DNA of 64,000 bases. Origin: Sphingomonas aerolata. Lineage in GTDB: Bacteria; Pseudomonadota; Alphaproteobacteria; Sphingomonadales; Sphingomonadaceae. The stretch lies in contig NZ_PZZN01000001.1 of the NCBI RefSeq assembly GCF_003046295.1, positions 1,541,220-1,605,219 on the forward strand, given 5' to 3'. This document shows positions 56,379 to 64,000 of the stretch, piece by piece. The notes under the pieces are model-generated. The model had not been told where the DNA came from. It worked only from the letters and a program-made list of their open reading frames with translations, and searched no databases. Positions within the stretch are counted from its first letter, which is position 1, and each line of letters begins with the position of its first letter. Position numbers and translations under genes: made by a program.

Positions 56379-57623
56379 ATGGCCAGAACAGAAACCCCGC
56401 GTCGCATCCGCGGCACTCAGGACATCTTCGGCGACGAGCAGCGCCGTTTCGCGCATGTTCTCAGCACCTTCGAACGCGTGCGTGCGCTGTATTGCTTTCA
56501 GCGGATCGACATCCCGGTGTTCGAATCCACTGCGGTGTTCGCGCGCTCGCTCGGCGAGACGACCGACGTCGTGTCGAAGGAGATGTACACATTCGAGGAT
56601 CGCGGCGGAGATTCGCTGACGCTGCGCCCCGAATTCACCGCCGGCATCGCGCGCGCCTATCTGACCGAGGGCTGGCAGCAGTTCGCGCCGCTGAAAATCA
56701 CGACGAGCGGCCCGGTGTTCCGCTACGAGCGCCCGCAAAAGGGCCGGTTCCGGCAGTTCCACCAGATCGATGCCGAGGTGATCGGCGCGGCCGAACCCGC
56801 GGCGGACGTCGAGCTGCTGGTGCTGGCGGACCAGTTGCTGCGCGAACTCGGCATTGCCGACGGCGTGACGTTGCAGCTCAACACTTTGGGCGATGCCGAG
56901 ACGCGCGAGGCATGGCGCGCGGCGCTGGTCGCGCATTTCGAGGCGCATCGCGGCGAGCTGTCCGAAGACAGCCTGACGCGGCTTGAGAAGAACCCGATGC
57001 GGATCCTCGATTCGAAGGACCCGAAGGACCGCCCGATCGCGGACAGCGCCCCCGACATCGACGCGTATCTGACGCCCGAGGCGCGCGCGTTCTTCGACGC
57101 GGTGACCGCCGGGCTCGATGCCGCGGGCGTCGCGTGGGAGCGCAATGCGCGGCTGGTCCGCGGGCTCGATTATTACCGGCACACCGCGTTCGAATTCGTG
57201 ACCGATCGGCTGGGGTCGCAGGGGACGGTGCTGGCCGGTGGGCGCTATGACGGGTTGATCGGGTCGCTCGGCGGGCCCGAGACGGCGGGTGTCGGCTGGG
57301 CGGCGGGGGTCGAGCGGCTGGCGATGCTGCTGGAGGAGCCGGCGGCGGCGGGGATCGATGCGGTGGTCGTGCCGATGGGTGCCGCGGCCGAAGCGCGCGC
57401 GACCGGCATCGTCGCGGATCTGCGGCGTGCGGGCGTCGCGGTCGAGATGGCCTATAAGGGCAAGATGAAGGCGCGGATGGCGAAGGCGGATGCGCTCGGC
57501 GCGCGGTTTGCGATCATCCTCGGCGATGACGAGCTCGCCAAGGGCGTGGGCGCGGTGAAAGCGCTCGCGACCGGCACGCAGACCGAGGTCGCGTTCGCCG
57601 ATCTGGCGGAGGCGCTGCGTTGA
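56379..57623 (+). CDS. hisS: Histidyl-tRNA synthetase
   Basis: A 414-residue class II synthetase. Motif 2 is [20 protein letters not shown], the histidine-specific stretch is [15 protein letters not shown], and [13 protein letters not shown] with [14 protein letters not shown] forms motif 3. The carboxyl anticodon-binding domain ends at FADLAEALR. Length fits bacterial HisRS. A dyad repeat (57632-57711) separates it from prfA. Confidence 0.96.
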   Translation: MARTETPRRIRGTQDIFGDEQRRFAHVLSTFERVRALYCFQRIDIPVFESTAVFARSLGETTDVVSKEMYTFEDRGGDSLTLRPEFTAGIARAYLTEGWQQFAPLKITTSGPVFRYERPQKGRFRQFHQIDAEVIGAAEPAADVELLVLADQLLRELGIADGVTLQLNTLGDAETREAWRAALVAHFEAHRGELSEDSLTRLEKNPMRILDSKDPKDRPIADSAPDIDAYLTPEARAFFDAVTAGLDAAGVAWERNARLVRGLDYYRHTAFEFVTDRLGSQGTVLAGGRYDGLIGSLGGPETAGVGWAAGVERLAMLLEEPAAAGIDAVVVPMGAAAEARATGIVADLRRAGVAVEMAYKGKMKARMAKADALGARFAIILGDDELAKGVGAVKALATGTQTEVAFADLAEALR

Positions 57624-57631
57624 GCCTCCCC

Positions 57632-57711
57632 GTCATCCCGGCGCAGGCCGGGATCCAGCGCCATGAAGGCTCCGCCCGGTCACCCTGGATCCCAGCTTTC
57701 GCTGGGATGAC
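57632..57711. repeat. Dyad repeat between hisS and prfA
   Basis: GTCATCCCGGCGCAGGCCGG at the left and its imperfect complement ending CTTTCGCTGGGATGAC at the right (57684-57711) form about 28-nt arms around a 24-nt centre. It is a cousin of the CATCCTGACG family, sharing the outer GTCATCC and the GGATCCAG junction, but with a different arm core. Confidence 0.75.
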
Positions 57712-57729
57712 GCAAGAGGGAGCGTCCGC

Positions 57730-58803
<1,074 letters not shown>

Positions 58804-58814
58804 GGTTGCCTTCT

Positions 58815-58969
58815 CCCCCCCCTCCCGCAAGCGGGAGGGGGCCGGGGGGTGGGCGCGCGGCCGGTTCCATACGGGCGGGGCACTGGAGTTGTTCGACACA
58901 TCGCCGACGGTGCGACCGCGGTGAGCGTGAGCCCACCCCCCAGCCCCCTCCCGCAAGCGGGCGGGGGGG
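58815..58969. repeat. Long C/G-rich dyad repeat between prfA and prmC
   Basis: Arms of about 36 nt (58819-58854 and 58931-58966) are near-perfect reverse complements. Each contains its own hairpin with core CTCCCGCAAGCGGGAG or the like. The 76-nt centre is less repetitive. The right arm lies inside the open frame that continues into prmC. The left arm includes a quadruplex motif (58833-58853). Confidence 0.75.
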
Positions 58970-59772
58970 TAAGCGCAGCGATCGCCACCGCGGCCGCGCG
59001 CTTTGCCTTCTCCACCACCCCCCGCCTCGACGCCGAACTGCTGATGGCGCATGCGCTGGGCGTCGAGCGGAACGCGATCCTGCTCGATCCCGACCGCTAC
59101 GCCGTCCCCGCCAGCTTCGCGGCGCTGGTCGCGCGTCGTCTCGGGCACGAGCCGATCGCCTATATCACCGGCACGCGCGGCTTCTGGTCGATCGATGTCG
59201 CGGTCGGGCCGGGGGCGCTGGTGCCCCGCGCCGACAGCGAGACGCTGCTGATCGCCGCGCAGGCGCATTTTGCCGGCGGTGCGCCTGCGACCATCCTCGA
59301 TCTCGGCACCGGCCCCGGCACGCTGCTGCTCGCCGCGCTCGACGAATGGCCCGCGCGCGGTCTCGGCATCGATTTTTCGGCGGAGGCGCTCGGCTATGCG
59401 CGCGCCAATGCGGCGGCGCTCGGCATGGCGGACCGTGCGCAGTTTTTGCGCGGCAGCTGGGCGGACGCGATCGAGGGGCGGTTCGACCTGATCCTCGCCA
59501 ACCCGCCCTATATCGGTACCGCCGAGACGCTGCCGCCCGAGGTCCGCGATCACGAACCGCACGCGGCGCTGTTCGCAGGCGCGGACGGGCTCGACGATTA
59601 CCGGATCCTCGCGGCGCAGCTCCCCGCGCTGATCGCACCCGGCGGCGCGGCGGTGATCGAGATCGGCGCGACGCAGGCGGTGCCGGTCTCGGTGCTGCTC
59701 GAGGCAGAGGGGCTGCATGTTGCGCTACATCATGATTATGGCGGAAACCCGCGCGTCCTGCTCGCGCGATGA
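58921..59772 (+). CDS. prmC: Release factor glutamine methyltransferase PrmC
   Basis: A protein of about 283 residues that methylates the GGQ glutamine of release factors with SAM. The amino-terminal helical domain (ARFAFSTTPRLDAELLMAHAL) precedes the methyltransferase domain: PRADSETLL, ILDLGTGPGTLLLAA, and the catalytic NPPY in DLILANPPYIG. The first 17 residues from GTG 58921 (VSVSPPPSPLPQAGGG) are encoded by the right arm of a dyad repeat and are unlike the family; homology begins at about SAAIATAAARFAF. No good ribosome site is seen, so the start is uncertain; an upstream in-frame ATG at 58849 also exists. Confidence 0.88.
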   Translation: MSVSPPPSPLPQAGGGVSAAIATAAARFAFSTTPRLDAELLMAHALGVERNAILLDPDRYAVPASFAALVARRLGHEPIAYITGTRGFWSIDVAVGPGALVPRADSETLLIAAQAHFAGGAPATILDLGTGPGTLLLAALDEWPARGLGIDFSAEALGYARANAAALGMADRAQFLRGSWADAIEGRFDLILANPPYIGTAETLPPEVRDHEPHAALFAGADGLDDYRILAAQLPALIAPGGAAVIEIGATQAVPVSVLLEAEGLHVALHHDYGGNPRVLLAR

Positions 59773-60032
59773 CCGGCGCGACTTGACGATTATGGCCTGC
59801 CGCCGCATATTTCGCTTGTGGGAGGCCCTTCCGGGCCGCTATCACGTGGGCAGGGGCACGCAATCTCGACAACTTGGTCGTTTTTGAGCGTTGACCCGCA
59901 TCCTTCGCCTTAAAGTCGCTGCAGTCCGGCGGCCCTGGCAAGTCCGACGCATCGTTATCGGTGCGCGGCGGGGGGTTTGCACCGCATTTCGGAGCACGAC
60001 CAGATTTTGGTTCGACGACTGAGGACACAAGC
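59773..60032 (+). other. prmC to DUF4167 gap
   Basis: A 260-nt space. It contains a small hairpin GGCCC-TTCC-GGGCC (59824-59837) that may end the prmC transcript and an AT-richer segment near 59870-59915 that probably holds the promoter of the next gene. A TTGACC at 59891 is present but no partner box lies at a good distance. No gene seen. Confidence 0.4.
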
Positions 60033-61268
60033 TTGATCAACAACCGGCAAGCCGGCCGCCGTCGCGGTCGTGGCAACAATAATAATGGCGGCGGTGGCGG
60101 TCAACGCCAGGGCGGCGGCGGTGGTGGTGGCCAGGGTGGCCGCGACACGGGCAACCGCATCGACAGCCGCGCGCGCGGCAACGCGAGCCAATTGTACGAG
60201 AAGTACAAGAATCTGGCGCGCGACGCGCAGATGCAGGGCGACCGCGTCAACATCGAATATTATCTGCAGTTCGCGGATCATTATTTCCGCGTACTGAGCG
60301 AGACCCGCGCGCGCTTCGAAGAGAGCCAGCCCCAGGCGCAGCAGCAGCAGCCGCGCCGCCAGCAGCCGTTCGATCTCGACGGCGACGACGATTATGGCGA
60401 CGAGGGCGAACCGATCCGCTCGGGCGAGCAGCAGGGCAGCCAGCATAACGGGCAGCAGCACGGGCAGCAGAACGGCCAGCAGGGATCCGGCGACCAGGCG
60501 GCGATGGCGAATGGCGGCCACTCCAATGGCCAGTATTCGAACGCTCGCGCGCCCCGTGAGAATCAGGGCCGCGAAAACCAGGGCCGTGATGGTCAAGGCC
60601 GCGACGACCGCTCGCAGCGCGACGATCGCCCACGCTACGATGCGAACCGCAACGAGGGTCAGCGCAACGAGGGCCAACGTAACGACGGTCAGCGTGGCGA
60701 GCCCCGTGGCCCGCGGATGACGCAGTCGCGCGACGAGCAGCCCGGTGACGAGCAGGGCCAGCAGCGCGAGACCCAGCCCCGCGAAAACCAGGGCCGTGAC
60801 GAGTATCGCGAGGCCCCACGCCGCGACACCATCCGCCGTACGCCACGCGCCGCGCGTCCGGTCCAGGCCGAGTCCGAGCAGCAGGGCGAGCGCGCGGACG
60901 ACGGCGCTGCGCGCAGCGTTACGCCGGCCACGCCCGACGCAGCCACGTCCGACGACCGGTCGTCCGCGCCCCAGTTCACGGGCGAGCCGGTCGACGTTGC
61001 GGCCGTGAGCGCCCCGGCGCCCGCGTCGGACGGTTCGGGCGAGGAGCAGCCCCGCCGTCGTGGTCGCCCGCGTCGCGACCGCAGTCTCGACGCGCCGGTC
61101 GCCACGGACGATGCCGCACCCGCGGCGTTCGACGCAGACCGCCTGCCGCCATCGCTCGGCATCTCGGCCTCGGCACCCGCTGCCGACGCTTCGGCGGACG
61201 GCGCAGCCGCGGAAAAGCCGCGTCGCCGTCGCGTCCGCGCCGCCACCGACGAGGTCGAGGCCGGCTGA
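60033..61268 (+). CDS. DUF4167 protein, low-complexity, possibly RNA-binding
   Basis: A 411-residue protein. A basic, Gly/Asn-rich head (NNRQAGRRRGRGNNNNGG and more, residues 3-46) leads to the conserved DUF4167 helix block at about 48-90 (RGNASQLYEKYKNLARDAQM, then IEYYLQFADHYFRVLSE). The remaining 320 residues are low-complexity and rich in Gln, Arg, Asp, Asn and Gly, with recurring ENQGR and NEGQR units, then a Pro/Ala part with RRRGRPRRDR and a basic end. TTG 60033 was chosen because GAGGA lies 8 nt upstream and the family begins exactly there. The composition suggests RNA binding or condensate formation; this is inference. Confidence 0.85.
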   Translation: MINNRQAGRRRGRGNNNNGGGGGQRQGGGGGGGQGGRDTGNRIDSRARGNASQLYEKYKNLARDAQMQGDRVNIEYYLQFADHYFRVLSETRARFEESQPQAQQQQPRRQQPFDLDGDDDYGDEGEPIRSGEQQGSQHNGQQHGQQNGQQGSGDQAAMANGGHSNGQYSNARAPRENQGRENQGRDGQGRDDRSQRDDRPRYDANRNEGQRNEGQRNDGQRGEPRGPRMTQSRDEQPGDEQGQQRETQPRENQGRDEYREAPRRDTIRRTPRAARPVQAESEQQGERADDGAARSVTPATPDAATSDDRSSAPQFTGEPVDVAAVSAPAPASDGSGEEQPRRRGRPRRDRSLDAPVATDDAAPAAFDADRLPPSLGISASAPAADASADGAAAEKPRRRRVRAATDEVEAG

Positions 61269-61289
61269 TCGTCGCGCCACACAGCAGGA

Positions 61290-61330
61290 TCAAAAAAGGC
61301 CGGTACCGCAACGCTGCGGTACCGGCCTTT
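61290..61330. terminator. Bidirectional intrinsic terminator
   Basis: A perfect 13-bp stem (61296-61308 with 61313-61325) with a 4-nt loop, flanked by six A on the left and five T on the right. It therefore gives a U-run in both directions, ending the DUF4167 gene on the + strand and the small membrane protein gene on the minus strand. It is the clearest terminator in the window. Confidence 0.92.
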
Positions 61331-61368
61331 TTCGTTTCCTCCCTCGGCCGCGCGCATCGCCCGGACGG

Positions 61369-61659
61369 CTAGTCGATCCGGGTCACGTCCTCGTCATGGC
61401 CGCTGCCCGAACTCAGGAAGACGAGCCCCATCAACAGCCCGGCCATGATCACCGATCCGCCGACCCCGCCGAGAATCGCGAGCATCGTCACGAGGTGCAG
61501 CGCCCCTTGAAGATGCGCCATCGCGACGATGACGCCCGCGGCGCAGATCGCTGCCGCCAGTATCATCCACGCCATGATCGTCCGGAACCGGCCCCAGGCG
61601 AACGCGGCATAATGTGGATCGTCGAGTCCGGTCGGTGTCTCGGCAGAAGGATCGGTCAT
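61369..61659 (-). CDS. Small two-helix membrane protein
   Basis: A 96-residue protein with an acidic soluble amino terminus containing HYAAFAWGRFRTIMAWM, two membrane helices (about 27-48 and 56-83) and a short tail of Ser, Gly and Asp. I do not recognise a named family. A clear terminator follows its stop (61290-61330), and the divergent CBS-domain gene starts 71 nt from its start, so it is probably a real single-gene unit. Confidence 0.7.
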   Translation of the reverse strand: MTDPSAETPTGLDDPHYAAFAWGRFRTIMAWMILAAAICAAGVIVAMAHLQGALHLVTMLAILGGVGGSVIMAGLLMGLVFLSSGSGHDEDVTRID

Positions 61660-61730
61660 CGCTTTTCATTGCCGCGCAAACATGGTTTTCTCAAGCCGCG
61701 CGCATGGAGACGCGACAAGGAGAGGCGGAG

Positions 61731-62183
61731 ATGACGATCGCGACGATCCTCGAGACCAAGCGGCGGACCGGTGACGGCACGCGGGCGGACATGGTGCTGT
61801 CGCTGCACCCCGATGCGAGCGTCGCGGACGCGGTGGCGATGCTCGCGGAACAGCGGATCGGCGCGGCGCCGGTGCTCGACGACGGCCGCGTGGTCGGGAT
61901 ATTTTCCGAACGCGACGTGATCCATTGCCTGCAGGCCAAGGGCGCGGGGGCGCTGACGCAGCGGATCGGCGACGTGATGACGCGCGCGGTCAAATCGGTC
62001 GCGCCGACCGAATCGGTGATCGGCGCGCTGTCGCTGATGACTCAGCGGCGGATCCGGCATCTGCCCGTGATCGACCATGATCAGCTCGTCGGCTTCGTCT
62101 CGATCGGCGATCTCGTCAAATTCCGGATCGACCGGATCGAGGCGGATGCCGCGGCGATGCGCGCCTATATCCAGTCCGCCTGA
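61731..62183 (+). CDS. CBS-domain pair protein
   Basis: A 150-residue protein consisting of two CBS domains (about 15-70 and 78-140), each with the usual pattern: ADAVAMLAEQRIGAAPVLDD, GIFSERDVI, then ALSLMTQRRIRHLPVIDHD and VSIGDLVKFRI. Such stand-alone pairs bind adenine nucleotides and sense energy state or modulate partners. The ATG at 61731 has GGAGA and GGAG upstream. Regulated partner unknown; the neighbours give no lead. Confidence 0.9.
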   Translation: MTIATILETKRRTGDGTRADMVLSLHPDASVADAVAMLAEQRIGAAPVLDDGRVVGIFSERDVIHCLQAKGAGALTQRIGDVMTRAVKSVAPTESVIGALSLMTQRRIRHLPVIDHDQLVGFVSIGDLVKFRIDRIEADAAAMRAYIQSA

Positions 62184-62213
62184 CCCGCGGACCTGATCAG
62201 GCAGCAGGTTCGA

Positions 62214-63749
62214 TCAGGCCGCAACGGGACGTTTGCGCAGCACCGCGACGAGCTCGCCGAGCGCCGCGCGCGCGAAGGCGAGCATCCAGCCTGCATAGAC
62301 CGTGCCGCCCACCGCGAGCAGCACCGCGAGGCGCCAGACCGGATCGAGCACTGGCAGGCGCTGATCGACCAGCCAGACCGCGACCGCCATCGCGATCGCG
62401 GCCAGCGCGGGCGACGCGACCGCGCCGGCGACCGCACGTGCGGGCACGCCGATCACCGGCAGGCTCCGCCACGCACTGATCGCGAAATACAGCGGATAGG
62501 CCGCGATCCAGGCGAGGCCGAGCCCGGTCGGCCCCCACTCAACCCCGATCAGGAACGCGGTGCTGAGGATCGCCGCGCCGGTCGCGCCGTTGCGCACGCC
62601 GATACCCGGTCGCCCGCGCGCATCGGAGGCGGGGGTCAGCAGCACCTGGAGCGTCATGAACGGCATCGCCAGCGCGAGCAGCCGGACGATCGGTGCGGTC
62701 TCGACCCATTTCTCGCCGAGCACGGTCAGCACCAGCGGCTCGGCGGTGACCGCGAGCCCGAGATAGAAGGGCATGGCGACGATCATCACCAGCCGCACGC
62801 CCTTCACGAACGCCCGCCCGATCGCGTCGGGATCCGCCTGCATCCGCGCATAGGCGGAAAAGGCGACCTCGTTGAGCGGCGGCACGAACTTGCTGACGAA
62901 GATCTGCGTGAGGAACAGGCTGGTCGTGTAGATGCCGAGCACGTGCGGCGAGAACCGGCGCCCGGCGATGAACACATCGGCCTGGCTCTGCAGGAACCAG
63001 AAGAGCTGGCTCGCCGCCATCACCCCGCCATAGCGCGCGAGCCGGCCCGCGCCGCGAAAGTCGAAGCTCGGCCAGACCAGCGACCGTGCGCTCCACGTCA
63101 TCATCGCGCCCCGCACCGCGAACAATACGAGCGGGGCGATGACGAGCGTCCATACCCCAAGGCCATAGAGCGCGCCGCCAAGCGCGGTGCTTGCCGAGGC
63201 GATCGAGGCGGTGATGTTCGCCTTGGCCTGATGGCGAAAATCCATCGCGCGTGACAGCAGGGCATAGGGCAAGGCGATGAACGGCGTGGTGAGATAGAGC
63301 AGCGCCTGGACGCGCAGCATGTCGGCGACGACCGGCTGGCGGTAATAGGCGGCGGCAAGCGGCGCGAGCACCAGCTGCGCCGCGGCTAGCGTCGCATTGA
63401 GCAGGATCAGCATGCCGAAGAGCTGGCGCACCTCGTGGCGGCTGATCGTCGCCTGCTGGATCAGCCCGCTCGCCAGCCCATAGCCGTTGAGCATCGCCAT
63501 GAAGGTCAGGATCACCTGGCACATCGCGAACAGCCCGTAATCGGCGGGGGCGAGGATGCGGATCACCAGGAAGGTGGCGCTCCACTGGACGAGCTGCGCG
63601 ACGATCTGGCTTCCCGACCGCCAGATCAGCGCACTGCGGACCTGCCCGCCGAGCGGCGCCGGGGCGGCCAAGCCGTCGATCGGCCCGTCGGGCGGCCGGT
63701 CCGCCAGCGGGTCTGCCGCCGGCGGGGCGCTGGGAATCGGCGTGGTCAT
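62214..63749 (-). CDS. Polysaccharide flippase (Wzx/MOP superfamily)
   Basis: A 511-residue membrane protein with about 14 helices. It has the lipopolysaccharide-biosynthesis transporter start (SALIWRSGSQIVAQLVQWSA, then FLVIRILAPADYGLFAMCQV) seen in WzxC-like flippases that move undecaprenyl-linked oligosaccharide across the inner membrane. A 35-residue Pro-rich soluble head precedes it. No glycosyltransferase genes are in the window, so the polysaccharide is unknown. The gene's left end abuts the CBS gene tail to tail with 30 nt between. Confidence 0.85.
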   Translation of the reverse strand: MTTPIPSAPPAADPLADRPPDGPIDGLAAPAPLGGQVRSALIWRSGSQIVAQLVQWSATFLVIRILAPADYGLFAMCQVILTFMAMLNGYGLASGLIQQATISRHEVRQLFGMLILLNATLAAAQLVLAPLAAAYYRQPVVADMLRVQALLYLTTPFIALPYALLSRAMDFRHQAKANITASIASASTALGGALYGLGVWTLVIAPLVLFAVRGAMMTWSARSLVWPSFDFRGAGRLARYGGVMAASQLFWFLQSQADVFIAGRRFSPHVLGIYTTSLFLTQIFVSKFVPPLNEVAFSAYARMQADPDAIGRAFVKGVRLVMIVAMPFYLGLAVTAEPLVLTVLGEKWVETAPIVRLLALAMPFMTLQVLLTPASDARGRPGIGVRNGATGAAILSTAFLIGVEWGPTGLGLAWIAAYPLYFAISAWRSLPVIGVPARAVAGAVASPALAAIAMAVAVWLVDQRLPVLDPVWRLAVLLAVGGTVYAGWMLAFARAALGELVAVLRKRPVAA

Positions 63750-63904
63750 CGGACCGGCCCTATAATCGCCTGCGCTTCACAAGCACTTAAGAAAGCTACC
63801 GAGAGATGCCGCGTCCCGTCCCTTGCTGGCACGCGGGGGCGTTGTCGGCATGCCCTGCACGGCTCACACGGGCTGCCTGGGGGCGTAAGCCGGTCGAAAT
63901 GAAG

Positions 63905-63961
63905 AAAATTGCCATAAAAGTGAAATTTGCGTTTGACGGGATTGGGGATGGGCCCTAGAGG
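63905..63961 (+). promoter_or_regulatory. Strong sigma-70 type promoter leaving the window
   Basis: TTGACG at 63933-63938 and TAGAGG at 63956-63961 are separated by exactly 17 nt. The 28 nt before the -35 box are AT-rich (AAATTGCCATAAAAGTGAAA), like an UP element. The sequence after the -10 box is GTGTCACCGCAGCGAACGGC, with no ribosome site before the window ends. The combination resembles stable-RNA promoters, so an rRNA or tRNA operon may begin just beyond 64000; this is an inference. Confidence 0.55.
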
Positions 63962-64000
63962 GGTGTCACCGCAGCGAACGGCCACACGGTCTGGTTGCTG

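Overview
The window reads as chromosome of a GC-rich alphaproteobacterium, most likely a sphingomonad. Pointers are the MucR-type regulator lacking the zinc cysteine, the NDUFA9-like complex I-associated reductase, the DUF4167 protein, a HIG1-domain protein beside a PduO-type adenosyltransferase, opgGH glucan genes, and several dyad repeat families of the kind scattered through such genomes. The taxon is an inference from gene content. No rRNA gene, IS element, prophage or CRISPR array is visible.

Layout. 1-3300: end of a flagellar cluster (flgK, flgL, motA, motB). 3380-4602: mucR, then a low-information stretch with what looks like a decayed TIR-domain gene against the 3' end of a tRNA-Leu. 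4705-8159: an NDUFA9-like reductase, uppP, and gltD behind a structured leader. 8156-13254: DUF2059 lipoprotein-like gene and gltB, coupled to gltD. 13581-24837: GST, csaA, pepN, M28 peptidase, an epimerase-like protein, EamA transporter, threonine aldolase, class A PBP and an FMN reductase. 24906-31505: a tripartite RND efflux operon with a divergent TetR gene and a perfect 18-bp palindrome between them. 31619-37049: opgG/opgD, opgH and a GH84 hexosaminidase. 37238-46876: tRNA-Thr, a 49-residue protein, aminopeptidase P, an S9 oligopeptidase, DedA, thioesterase, ppc, an EF-hand lipoprotein and an HNH nuclease. 46951-55459: gluQ, S41 protease, HIG1 protein, cobalamin adenosyltransferase, egtBD, ppa and an M61 peptidase. 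55679-63749: DUF1345, hisS, prfA, prmC, DUF4167, a small membrane protein, a CBS protein and a Wzx-like flippase. The window closes on a strong promoter-like sequence pointing out of it.

Most genes are housekeeping: nitrogen assimilation (GOGAT), anaplerosis (PEP carboxylase), translation termination (RF1 and its methyltransferase), aminoacyl-tRNA and queuosine-tRNA modification, envelope growth (UppP, PBP, OpgGH), and peptide turnover, for which at least six peptidases are present. I found no intact new defence or biosynthetic system. The points most worth a second look are small-scale: the degraded TIR remnant beside tRNA-Leu, the 80-nt dyad repeats that reach into coding sequence (the gluQ stop, the prmC amino terminus), the gltD leader hairpin that covers its ribosome binding site, the gltD-DUF2059-gltB order, and G-quadruplex motifs placed right after stop codons.
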